Assembly: GCF_900091725.1 (NCBI RefSeq)
Contig: NZ_FMBW01000012.1
Location: 62,001 to 126,000 of the forward strand
Source: Streptomyces sp. DvalAA-43
GTDB taxonomy: Bacteria > Actinomycetota > Actinomycetes > Streptomycetales > Streptomycetaceae
Reading direction: 5' to 3'
DNA: 64,000 nt
Both the position numbers and the translations under genes were made by a program. The notes under the pieces were generated by a model that saw only the letters and a list, made by a program, of their open reading frames with translations, had not been told where the DNA came from and searched no databases. This document shows positions 43,044 to 51,031 of this stretch, in pieces; the first letter of the stretch is position 1, and each line of letters begins with the position of its first letter.

Positions 43044-43370
43044 ATGGCCGATTCCCTGCATGCAGGTGGACGCCCGAGCGGACTGTCGGGAGCCGAGCGG
43101 CGCGAGGCGCTGGAAGAGCTCGTCGTCACGCAGTTCAAGGAGGCCCTGCTGATGGGGGCGGACGAGGAACTGGAGTTGGACACGAGCTTCTTCGACCTGG
43201 GCCTCACCTCGCTCCGGCTCAACGTGCTGAGGCAGCAGCTCGAAAAGCGGCTGGGGACGGCAATCGATGCGACCGCGCTGTTCAACCAGCCGACGGACGG
43301 TCAGCTCGTGGATCACCTGACCGAGTCAACCGACCAGGACAAGGACAGGAGGCACACGGATGCCGTGTGA
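43044..43370 (+). CDS. Free-standing acyl carrier protein
   Basis: A 108-residue carrier protein with the phosphopantetheine motif FDLGLTSLRLNVLRQQL (Ser56) and a normal four-helix pattern. The ATG at 43044 has GGAACGGAG before it. It overlaps the ketosynthase gene by 11 bases, so it most likely carries the acyl chain that the KS elongates or the P450 oxidises. It could also be a peptidyl carrier; the motif LGLTSLR rather than LGGDSL is closer to acyl carriers of type I-like systems. Loading enzyme (adenylation or acyltransferase) is not present nearby. Confidence 0.85.
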   Translation: MADSLHAGGRPSGLSGAERREALEELVVTQFKEALLMGADEELELDTSFFDLGLTSLRLNVLRQQLEKRLGTAIDATALFNQPTDGQLVDHLTESTDQDKDRRHTDAV

Positions 43371-45126
43371 GTCCGAAGCGGCGGCCGCCGGGAACACCGT
43401 CGAGAGCCTGTTGCGCGAGAAGTACGAGCCGATCGCCATCGTCGGAGTGGGACTGCGATTTCCCGGCGGGAACGAGTCGCCCGAACAATTCGACGAGTTC
43501 CTGAGGGACGGGCGGTCGGGAATCCGCCCGCTTCCCGAGGACCGCTGGGACGCATCCGCGTTCTCCCCTGCGAACCCCGAGGAGAAGGGCAAGATCCAGA
43601 CGGCGGGCGGGGGGTTCCTCGACCGGATCGACCTGTTCGACGCGCCCTTCTTCAACATCTCGCCCAAGGAGGCGCAGTACATCGACCCCCAGCAGCGCCT
43701 CGTCCTGGAGACGGCCTGGCACGCGCTGGAGAACGCGAACATCGACCCCACCCCGCTCCGCCGCGGAAGCGGCGGGGTGTACATAGGGGCGAGCTCCATC
43801 GACTACGCGCTGGAGATCGACGCGCTGCCCTACGAGGACCTGGACGGCCACCTCGCGTCCGGCATCACGATGTTCCCGCTGTCCGGCCGTCTCTCCTACT
43901 TCCTCGGGTGGCGAGGCCCCAGCGTCAGTGTGGACACCGCGTGCTCCTCGTCCCTGAGCGCGCTGCACATGGCGGTCCAGGGATTGCGCCGGGGCGAGTG
44001 CGACATCGCCCTGTGCGGCGGGGTCAACGCCCTGCACCACCCCCGCATCATGGTGATGTTCTCGCACGGCCAGATGCTCGCCCCGGACGGACAGTGCAAG
44101 ACCTTCGACGACGCGGCCGACGGCTACGTACGGGCCGAGGGATGCGGAATGGTGGTGCTCAAGCGGCTGTGCGACGCCGAGCGCGACGGTGACCAGGTGC
44201 TCGCCCTGGTCCGGGGCACCGCGATCGGGCAGGACGGCGACAGCGCTGGGCTGACCGTGCCCAACGGCCCCGCCCAGGAACTGGTGATCCGCAGAGCCCT
44301 GGAAGCGGCACGCCTCGAACCCCGCGACATTCAGTACGTGGAGGCACACGGCACCGGAACCCCGATCGGCGACCCCATCGAACTGGGCGCCATCAATGAC
44401 GTCTTCAGCCGGTCCCACACCCCCGAACAGCCCCTGCTCGTCGGTTCGGCGAAGACCAACCTCGGACACATGGAACCCGCGTCCGGCATCGTGGGTGTGA
44501 TCAAGACCGTGCTGCAACTGCGTTCCGCCACGGTGTACCCGCACCTGAACATGAACACCCCCTCCACCCGCATTCCCTGGGACACCTATCCGGTCCGGAT
44601 TCCCACCGAGTGCACCCCGTGGCCCGGCGAGCCCCGCCGCGCGGTCGTGAACAGCTTCGGCTTCGCGGGCACCATCGCGGCCGTCGTCCTGGAACAGGCG
44701 CCCCCGACGCCCGCCGCACCGGAGAGGGCCGCGGCCGACAAGCCCGCGGTGATCTTCACGGTGTCCGGCAAGAGCGCCGCGGCACTGCGGGAACAACTGG
44801 TGCGATACCTCGATTTCCTGACGGACCGGCCGGACATCGACATCGCACGCCTCTGCCACACGGCCAACGTCGGCCGGGCGCACTTCTCCCATCGCTTCTC
44901 CGTCGTGGTCAGGGACCTGGACGGACTGAACAGTGTCTGCGTTTCCCACTCGGACAAGCGAGGTACGAAAATGCTCGATGCGCAAGAGGACGTCCTCGAC
45001 TGGCCTTTCGCCCGTACTCCCTCCGGGTGCCCCGCGGAGGTTCTGGCCGATCTGCGGGAACGGCCTCCCACCGTGCCATCCGGATTCCGGCCGGCACGGT
45101 GGGATCCCAGCTCGCCTGGTTGGTGA
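43360..45126 (+). CDS. Stand-alone modular-type ketosynthase, reading into the P450 gene
   Basis: A 588-codon frame. Residues about 20-450 are a complete type I PKS ketosynthase: active Cys195 in DTACSSSLSALHMA, His330 in VEAHGTGTPIGD and His370 in KTNLGHMEPASG. About 90 residues of a KS-AT linker follow (FTVSGKSAAALREQLVRYLD, then GRAHFSHRFSVVVRDLDGLN) and stop where an acyltransferase should start. Without a stop codon the frame continues through the P450 start at 44971 and ends at 45126. The enzyme would condense or transfer acyl groups on the neighbouring carrier. Whether the natural protein ends before 44971 or is joined to the P450 start is uncertain. It depends on acyl loading in trans. 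Confidence 0.85.
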   Translation: MPCESEAAAAGNTVESLLREKYEPIAIVGVGLRFPGGNESPEQFDEFLRDGRSGIRPLPEDRWDASAFSPANPEEKGKIQTAGGGFLDRIDLFDAPFFNISPKEAQYIDPQQRLVLETAWHALENANIDPTPLRRGSGGVYIGASSIDYALEIDALPYEDLDGHLASGITMFPLSGRLSYFLGWRGPSVSVDTACSSSLSALHMAVQGLRRGECDIALCGGVNALHHPRIMVMFSHGQMLAPDGQCKTFDDAADGYVRAEGCGMVVLKRLCDAERDGDQVLALVRGTAIGQDGDSAGLTVPNGPAQELVIRRALEAARLEPRDIQYVEAHGTGTPIGDPIELGAINDVFSRSHTPEQPLLVGSAKTNLGHMEPASGIVGVIKTVLQLRSATVYPHLNMNTPSTRIPWDTYPVRIPTECTPWPGEPRRAVVNSFGFAGTIAAVVLEQAPPTPAAPERAAADKPAVIFTVSGKSAAALREQLVRYLDFLTDRPDIDIARLCHTANVGRAHFSHRFSVVVRDLDGLNSVCVSHSDKRGTKMLDAQEDVLDWPFARTPSGCPAEVLADLRERPPTVPSGFRPARWDPSSPGW

Positions 45127-46178
45127 CCCGCTATCCCGATGTGCACCAGGCGCTCAAGGACCCGCGGCTGAGCGCCGACGAGCTCGCGCCGGGCGCCCCC
45201 GTACGACTCCAAGTCCCCCAGGAGGGCCGGCCCAGCTCCTTCCTCCGCATGGACGATCCGGAGCACAGTCGGCTGCGCGGCATGATCGTGCCGGAGTTCA
45301 CCGCCCGCAGGGTGCGCGGCATGGAGCCGGCGATCCAGCGGCTCGTGGACGAACTGCTGGACGAACTCGGCGCGTTGCCCCGGCCCGCGGATCTGCACGA
45401 CGTGTTCTCGATGCGGCTGCCGACGCTCGTCATCGCCCGACTGCTCGGCGTCCCGGACGAGGACTCGGAGTTCTTCACCGCCAAGACGCGAGGAGCGCTC
45501 TCCCAGGGTGACCCCGAGGCCTCGTACGCGGCGTTCCTCGACATGTCGCGGTACCTGGAGGACATGGTCGACCGCAGTGTTCGCGCGCCGGGTGACGATC
45601 TGATCGGCCGACTGGCCACCCGACAGGTCGCGGGGGAGATCACCCGGGACGAGATCGTGGGCATCGCGAGGCTGGTGCTCGTGGCCGGTCACGAGACCAC
45701 CACCAACCAGATCGCCCTGAGCACCCTCAGCCTGCTCCAGGACCGGGAGCTGCGTGCCCGGGTCCTGGCCGACCCCGCCGGACTGATCCCGCGGTACATC
45801 GAGGAGTCGATGCGGTTCTGGTCGCTGTCCCAGGACGCCATCCTGCGCGTCGCGCTGGAGGACATGGACCTCGGTGGAGTCACCGTGCACAAGGGAGAGG
45901 CGGTGGTCATCTCCATACCGGCCGCCAATCACGACGAGTCGGTCTTCCCCGACGCGGGCCGCATCGACGTCCACCGGGACACGAGCCCCCACCTCCAGTG
46001 GGGTCTCGGCCCGCACTACTGCCTGGGAGCCCCGTTGGCCAGGCTGGAGATGGAGCTCGCGCTCACGTCGCTCTTCCGTCGTTTCCCCGGCCTGGAACTG
46101 GCCACCGACGACGCCAACAGTCTTTTTCGGAGGGAGACGGTCTTCCACGGGCTGACCTCGCTGCCGGTCAGCTGGTAA
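44971..46178 (+). CDS. Cytochrome P450 (apparent frameshift near its N-terminus)
   Basis: About 400 residues of a class I bacterial P450. Present are the ExxR motif EESMRFW, the I-helix oxygen-activating segment LVAGHETTTNQIAL, and the heme loop WGLGPHYCLGAPLARLEM (ligand Cys codon at 46020). The N-terminus MLDAQEDVLDWPFARTPSG and LADLRE, starting at ATG 44971 after GCGAGGTACGAAA, lies in the ketosynthase frame. From about 45060 the homology continues in another frame (TASHRAIRIPAG, then SQLAWLVTRYPDVHQAL). A single -1 shift after GAA at 45058-45060 joins them. This may be a sequencing error, a real mutation or programmed slippage. Without the shift the P450 lacks its first 30 residues. It probably oxidises a product of the neighbouring carrier/KS pair. 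Confidence 0.8.
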
Positions 46179-46260
46179 GGGCGTCCGACAGAAACACGCC
46201 GGGCTTCGCCACCGGATCGCAGGTGGTGAAGCCCGGCTGTCTTCGCGCGGAATGCTGGAA

Positions 46261-47748
46261 TCAGTGCACCCGCTGTTCCACCGCGCCGGTCTCTTCACCC
46301 TCCTCCTGGCCCGTGCCCGCCGTGGCCGTAGCCGGCTTGGGCAGTGCCTGGACGAGCAGCGTGACGACGAGGGGGAACGCCACGATGACTGCGATGCTGA
46401 GGTAGAACGCCTTGGGGTAGCTATCCAGGACCGGCGGGTTTCCGAGCGTGCCGAAGAAGACCAGGCCGACGAGCGAGACACCGAGCGCCGCCCCGCCCTC
46501 CATCGCGGTGGACAGCACGCCGGAGGCCGAGGAGGCGTGCTTCGGGTCGACGCCCGCCATGGCCGCCGCGGGCAGCGGCGCCGCGACCAGGCCCATGCCG
46601 AAACCGGCCACCAGCAGTCCAGGTGCCACCCAGCCGGCCGTGCCGTCCGTGCCGAGCTGCGAGACGATCACGCCCACCGTTCCGTATCCGACGGCCACCA
46701 GCCCGGCGCCCAGGGCGATGACCTGGTTCCCGATGCGCGCGGCGATCCTCCCCGCGAGGAAGGACGAGCCGAAGAAGCCGGCACTCATCGTGGTGAAGAG
46801 CAGGCCGGACGCCAGGGGTGCCCAGCCGCGGCCTTCCTGCATGTAGATCGCGAACAGCAGGAAGAAGGACCCCATCGACATGAAGTACACGAAGTACGCG
46901 GTGATGCCGATGGTGAATCCCCGCGAACGGAACAGCTCCGGGTCGATCAGCGGCGCCCCGCCCCGCGCGGCCAGTCGTCGCTGGTAGGTGATGAAAAGGG
47001 CGACCAGCGGCACGGCCACGACCAGCGACAGCCACGCCCACAGCGGCCAGCCCTGCTCCCTGCCCTCCAGCAGCGGCAGCACCACCGCGGCGAGGCCCAC
47101 CGTGGCCAGGGCGGCGCCCACCAGGTCCAGTTTGGCGCCGGCCCCGGTGCGGATGTCGGGCACGGTTCGCGGCGTCAGGGCCAGGATCACCAGACCGATC
47201 GGGATGTTGACCAGGAAGACGCTCCGCCAGCCGAGCCCGGCGACGTCGAGAGCGATCAGCACGCCGCCGATGAGCTGCCCGCACAGCCCGGACAGCCCCA
47301 GCATCAGCCCGTAGGCGCTGAAGGCACGGCCCCGCGCCTCACCGGTGTAGACGTGGCTCACGATGGCGAGCACCTGCGGGGCCAGCATCGCCGAGGAGAG
47401 ACCCTGGACGATGCGGGCGACGATCAGGAACCAGATGTTCGGCGCGAGGCCGCAGGCCGCCGACGAGACGGTGAAGAGCGCGAGACCGATCAGGAACATC
47501 CGCCGGGGGCCGAAGATGTCGCCCATCCGTCCACCGGTGATGAGCCCCACGCACAGGGACGCGCCGTAACCCACCATGACGAGCTGCGTCTCGGGCGCGC
47601 TGGCGTGCAGGTCGCTCTGGATCGAGGGGATGGCCACATTGGCGATGAAGAAGTCCAGGAAGGCGATGAACCCGCCGATCAGAACGATGGCTACGGGTGC
47701 CCAGGACGGGCGATCGGCTGCGCGGCCGGCAGTCTGCGGACTGGTCAT
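46261..47748 (-). CDS. DHA2-family MFS drug exporter (14 helices)
   Basis: A roughly 495-residue proton-driven exporter of the EmrB/QacA type with about 14 helices. Typical segments are FIAFLDFFIANVAIPSIQSD in helix 1, GRMGDIFGPRRMFLIGLALF (motif A) and ARIVQGLSSAMLAPQVLAI. I use ATG 47748, with GGATGG upstream; another ATG at 47763 has its purine stretch too close. It is divergent from a WYL regulator, and the shared promoter region contains a perfect 15-bp-arm palindrome, so the exporter is presumably induced by the ligand of that regulator. Position next to the carrier-KS-P450 genes suggests export of their product. Confidence 0.9.
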   Translation of the reverse strand: MTSPQTAGRAADRPSWAPVAIVLIGGFIAFLDFFIANVAIPSIQSDLHASAPETQLVMVGYGASLCVGLITGGRMGDIFGPRRMFLIGLALFTVSSAACGLAPNIWFLIVARIVQGLSSAMLAPQVLAIVSHVYTGEARGRAFSAYGLMLGLSGLCGQLIGGVLIALDVAGLGWRSVFLVNIPIGLVILALTPRTVPDIRTGAGAKLDLVGAALATVGLAAVVLPLLEGREQGWPLWAWLSLVVAVPLVALFITYQRRLAARGGAPLIDPELFRSRGFTIGITAYFVYFMSMGSFFLLFAIYMQEGRGWAPLASGLLFTTMSAGFFGSSFLAGRIAARIGNQVIALGAGLVAVGYGTVGVIVSQLGTDGTAGWVAPGLLVAGFGMGLVAAPLPAAAMAGVDPKHASSASGVLSTAMEGGAALGVSLVGLVFFGTLGNPPVLDSYPKAFYLSIAVIVAFPLVVTLLVQALPKPATATAGTGQEEGEETGAVEQRVH

Positions 47749-47793
47749 GACGTGGTTTTCCATCCTTCGTTGGGTGAACGGGACGAGGCTAGG

Positions 47794-47828
47794 CCCGGAT
47801 CACTGACATCTATTGTCAGTGATCCGGG
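47794..47828. promoter_or_regulatory. Perfect operator-like palindrome between exporter and WYL regulator
   Basis: CCCGGATCACTGACA pairs perfectly with TGTCAGTGATCCGGG around TCTAT (15-bp arms). It lies midway between the divergent starts at 47748 and 47841 and is the only strong dyad there, so it is the best candidate binding site for the regulator. Confidence 0.75.
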
Positions 47829-47840
47829 TACTCTTTTTCC

Positions 47841-48833
47841 GTGCGAGCGAGTCGGTTGGTGAGCGCCCTGTTGCTCTTGCAGACGCGCGGCCGGATGACC
47901 GCGCAGGAACTGGCGGACACCCTGGAGGTTTCGGTACGCACCGTCTACCGGGACATGGAGTCGCTCTGCGCCTCCGGCATCCCGCTGTACGGCGAATCCG
48001 GACCGGATGGCGGATACCAGCTGCTGGAGGGATACCGGACCCGGCTCACCGGGCTCACCGCGGACGAGGCCGGGGCCCTGTTCCTGACCGGACTGCCCGG
48101 CGCGGCTGCCGACCTCGGCCTCGGCGCCGTGGCGGCGGAGGCACGGTTGAAACTGTCCGCGGCACTGCCGCCCGAACTGCGCGAGCGTGCCGAACGGTCC
48201 CGGCAGCGGATATACGTCGACATCCCCGGCTGGTACCAGGGCTCCGAGGAGACCCCTCGGCTGGCCGAGGTGGCGAGCGCGGTGTGGGGACAACAGCGCG
48301 TGCGGATCCGGTACGAACGCTGGGCCACCCCGCACGAAGTGGTCAGGACCGTGGACCCCTACGGAGTGGTCCTCAAGGCCGGCCGCTGGTACCTGGTGGC
48401 CGGGTCCGCACGCGGTGTGCGGACCTACCGGGTGTCCCGGATCAACGAACTGGAGTCCCTGACCGAGACGTTCACCCGGCCTGCCGGATTCGACCTGGCG
48501 GCCCACTGGCACGAGTACCTGGCAACCTTCGACGCGCGCCGCTTCCTGGACGAGGCGGTGCTGCGTCTGTCGGCCGAGGCGTTCGAGGGCATCGGGCAGG
48601 TGCTCGAACCGGCGGCGGCCCGGGCTGCCACGGAGTCGGCGGCGGAACCCGACGCGGACGGCTGGACACAGGTGGTCGTCCCCGTCGAATCCGCCGAACG
48701 GGCGCTCCCCACGCTGCTGTCGCTGGGCGTGGGGGCGGAGGTGGTGGGGCCGCCGTCGCTGCGGGAGAAGATGCGGCGCACGCTGGCCGAGATGCTTGCC
48801 CGGTACGAGGACGGAGGCCAGGCGCAGGAGTGA
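47841..48833 (+). CDS. WYL-domain HTH transcriptional regulator
   Basis: A 330-residue regulator. Residues 1-60 are an HTH_11/DeoR-like winged helix (LVSALLLLQTRGRMTAQELA, then VSVRTVYRDMESLCASGIPL). Residues about 140-210 are a WYL domain (VRIRYERW, VDPYGVVLKAGRWYLVAG, RVSRINELE). The C-terminal extension with VVVPVESAERALPTLLSLG is usual for the family. WYL domains bind nucleic acid or small ligands and control DNA-binding. It starts at GTG 47841, 12 bases after a large palindrome, consistent with autoregulation and control of the divergent DHA2 exporter. Confidence 0.9.
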   Translation: MRASRLVSALLLLQTRGRMTAQELADTLEVSVRTVYRDMESLCASGIPLYGESGPDGGYQLLEGYRTRLTGLTADEAGALFLTGLPGAAADLGLGAVAAEARLKLSAALPPELRERAERSRQRIYVDIPGWYQGSEETPRLAEVASAVWGQQRVRIRYERWATPHEVVRTVDPYGVVLKAGRWYLVAGSARGVRTYRVSRINELESLTETFTRPAGFDLAAHWHEYLATFDARRFLDEAVLRLSAEAFEGIGQVLEPAAARAATESAAEPDADGWTQVVVPVESAERALPTLLSLGVGAEVVGPPSLREKMRRTLAEMLARYEDGGQAQE

Positions 48834-48898
48834 GGAAAGCCTGCCCCGGCCCTCGCCGCCGGGAGTAGGCGGACCGTCCTCGTCGCCCTGGTGCCCGA

Positions 48899-49010
48899 TC
48901 AGTGGTTCCGGCTCCCGGGAGTGAAGCGGACGGGCAGGTTCTGCAGTCCGCGCATGAAGCGGTGGCCAGGCCGGCCCACGAGGAACACGGGAGCTGACCT
49001 GCCGGTGACG
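48899..49010 (-). pseudogene. C-terminal remnant of a second cytochrome P450
   Basis: On the minus strand the frame reads GRPGHRFMRGLQNLPVRFTP and ends at 48899. The piece RGLQNLPVRFTPG is the characteristic last strand of actinobacterial P450s. Nothing of the heme loop remains upstream. Confidence 0.55.
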
Positions 49011-49278
49011 GTATCTGGGACCTAAGCGTCGCCACCCGTCTTCTGTCGGCCCTCCCTAACTCTCGATCTGCCGACCGGACATCAGCCGTCATTCTCTTTC
49101 AGCGAAGCCGCTCCACTTGCTCAGACTTCATATCTGCAATGTGTTCCGCACCAGACATGAATGCCAGACGTGACGAAGTGCTGCTCGGTTCACTCCAGTC
49201 AGTTCCTCTCGTCCGTCTCAGCGTCGTCGGTTCGGGCTTAGGCGGCCCGTCGCGAAGCGAGACGATAGATTGTCTGGC

Positions 49279-49534
49279 GTGACGCTCGTTTGACGCTCCG
49301 AGTTCTCGTACGCCGGACAACGGGCGGACAGACTGCCTCTGACCTGGGATTTTTCGTGACCCGTCCAGGCCGACACCTTTCCGATGACGCATCATGTGGA
49401 GTGCGTGGCGATCCTCGAACCGGCCGCGAAGGGATCCTGACCTGCGGTTTTGTCTGTGCGCATTATGTGCGGTGTGGGCGTTACGGGCGATATCTTGACG
49501 CTGAAACGACGCTCGTGACGCTCATTTGACGCTC
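49279..49534. repeat. Pair of 20-bp direct repeats (GTGACGCTC-type)
   Basis: GTGACGCTCGTTTGACGCTC at 49279-49298 recurs at 49515-49534 with one mismatch (A for G at the tenth base). The right copy of the 63-bp repeat lies between them. Confidence 0.7.
49384..49446. repeat. 63-bp direct repeat, right copy
   Basis: Partner of 42273-42335 with three mismatches. It marks the right boundary of the carrier-KS-P450 cassette. Confidence 0.85.
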
Positions 49535-49757
49535 GTTCTGATGGGTCGTCAGCCGTCCTGTGGCACTGGTCAGACGCCCTGCCGCTACTTGAGTGTGGCA
49601 GGGTGTGGGGTCCTGTGACGCTGGGCGGTGCCGCTGATCCATGTGACCTCAGCTGGCGGTTCAAGGCGGCTGGTGGCCTCCCGTAGGCGCCACCGCTCGG
49701 CGAGGATGTGATCCGCGGTTGACCTGGGCACGGTGGCCGCCGACGCCGACGGGGCGC

Positions 49758-50714
49758 CTACTTCCGCTTCCGCGTCCGCTTTGACTTTCGCTCAACGATC
49801 ACCGTCTGAGGTGCAACAGGCACTTCGGCATCCGACAACGGCTCAAATTGCCCTGGAGCGCTCCTGCGCATCGCCGCGACGTACGGCGGGAGCACGAAGG
49901 TCCGTTGATCTCGATCGATCGGAATCTCTCCAAGGTGTCCCGAGGCATCCCTGGCGCCGCGCGCGCCCCCTCTCCGGGCGAGCACGTCGAGCGTGCCGTG
50001 GACGCGATCGACCCAGTCGCTGCGATCCAGCCTAGGATGCCAGCGTTCCTCTCCTCGCTTGCGGTCCCACGGCGGGAAGCCGAAGGCATATGACCAGGGA
50101 AGGGCTTCCGACAGGTACCTCTGCACGTGATATCTGCCAGCGGCTTCATCGTCGCTGAGCTTCTTGACGTCGTGGGTGGAGATGATGGCGCAGCCATAGT
50201 GGCGAGGCTCGGCGTGCTTGCAGTCCTTGTACGAACTAAGCCCGGGGCAGGCATTCCACTGAGCTGGCGGGGCCCAGTACGTTCCGTCTTCGAAGGTGCC
50301 CTCGGGCCAGCCGTTGTAGAAGACATGAAACGCATAGCGGGCCTGATCGGGGTCGCAACCTTTGATCAACGTGTCGTACTGGAACGCATCTTCGCCGGCT
50401 CCGGGATGCTTCAGCATCCGGTAGGTATTGTCTTCGTAGGCGCGCTTGGCCTGGATGCGTAGGCAGACCCATCCTGCCTGGTCATCACCGATCCACCATT
50501 CCCAGTCGGCTCCGGAATCCCGCTCCTGCACTTGGTTGGTCTGGTAGGTCAGTAGCCCAGGGACTTGGCTCTGGAGGGTGAAGAGCAAGTTGTCTGTCAC
50601 GGATGCCTCGTCGAACCTGCGCCCTGGAAGGCGCCCGAACTCGATGCGTCGCCAGGTCTCTATCGCTGCCGTGTCCATGGCCGTGCACAGGTCACGGAGA
50701 CTCTCTATCGCCAC
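49758..50714 (-). CDS. DUF6615-like protein, possible nuclease of the defence region
   Basis: A 318-residue soluble protein. The segment SVTDNLLFTLQSQVPGLLTY is followed by DSGADWEWWIG and CLRIQAKR, which together look like the D-x(n)-(E/Q)xK core of PD-(D/E)XK nucleases. A second conserved-looking part is HYGCAIISTHDVKKL. The likeness to DUF6615-family proteins is from memory of this motif pattern. It starts with GTG 50714, divergent from hsdM. Position beside a type I restriction system suggests a defence role, but activity is unproven. The basic C-terminus (KSKRTRKRK) could contact nucleic acid. Confidence 0.6.
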   Translation of the reverse strand: MAIESLRDLCTAMDTAAIETWRRIEFGRLPGRRFDEASVTDNLLFTLQSQVPGLLTYQTNQVQERDSGADWEWWIGDDQAGWVCLRIQAKRAYEDNTYRMLKHPGAGEDAFQYDTLIKGCDPDQARYAFHVFYNGWPEGTFEDGTYWAPPAQWNACPGLSSYKDCKHAEPRHYGCAIISTHDVKKLSDDEAAGRYHVQRYLSEALPWSYAFGFPPWDRKRGEERWHPRLDRSDWVDRVHGTLDVLARRGGARGARDASGHLGEIPIDRDQRTFVLPPYVAAMRRSAPGQFEPLSDAEVPVAPQTVIVERKSKRTRKRK

Positions 50715-51031
50715 GGCCGCACTCTCTCATAGCTGGGCGAACAGTGCGTGAGAGCACCGTTAGTTGACCCGCGCGCGGCCGGCCCTCACGTCTGACCGGT
50801 GCGTCGGTGCGGCCGAACAGGGGAGTGTCTGACGGCCACGGCGTTCGGGTGCGCCCTCTCCGCGGCCGATGGGGCGTGAAGTGGACTTTTTACTTGAGAC
50901 GGGCACTGCCTGTTGAATGGCTCCGGGCCTGTCAGTGGCACCCTCTACATTTTGGTGTGCGGTCTAGAGCGGTCACTGGGCAGTCGCTCAGCAGGGGCTC
51001 CGCCGCATCTGTGCCAGGAAGGACAACGCAA
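50715..51031. other. Divergent promoter region of the DUF6615-like and hsdM genes
   Basis: About 320 bases, with no recognised gene. The plus-strand frame is open upstream of hsdM but lacks family sequence. No clear operator was identified. Confidence 0.4.

Larger units (their letters stand above)
48834..49757. other. Gene-free stretch with repeats at the end of the cassette
   Basis: About 920 bases without an intact gene. It holds a P450 tail remnant, the right copy of the 63-bp direct repeat, and two copies of a GACGCTC-type 20-mer. It is AT-richer than the flanks and looks like a recombination junction. Confidence 0.5.

Noticed and set aside
46252..47862. 536-codon plus-strand frame opposite the DHA2 exporter
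   Set aside because: His/Gln/Arg/Asp-rich shadow of a membrane protein gene on the minus strand.
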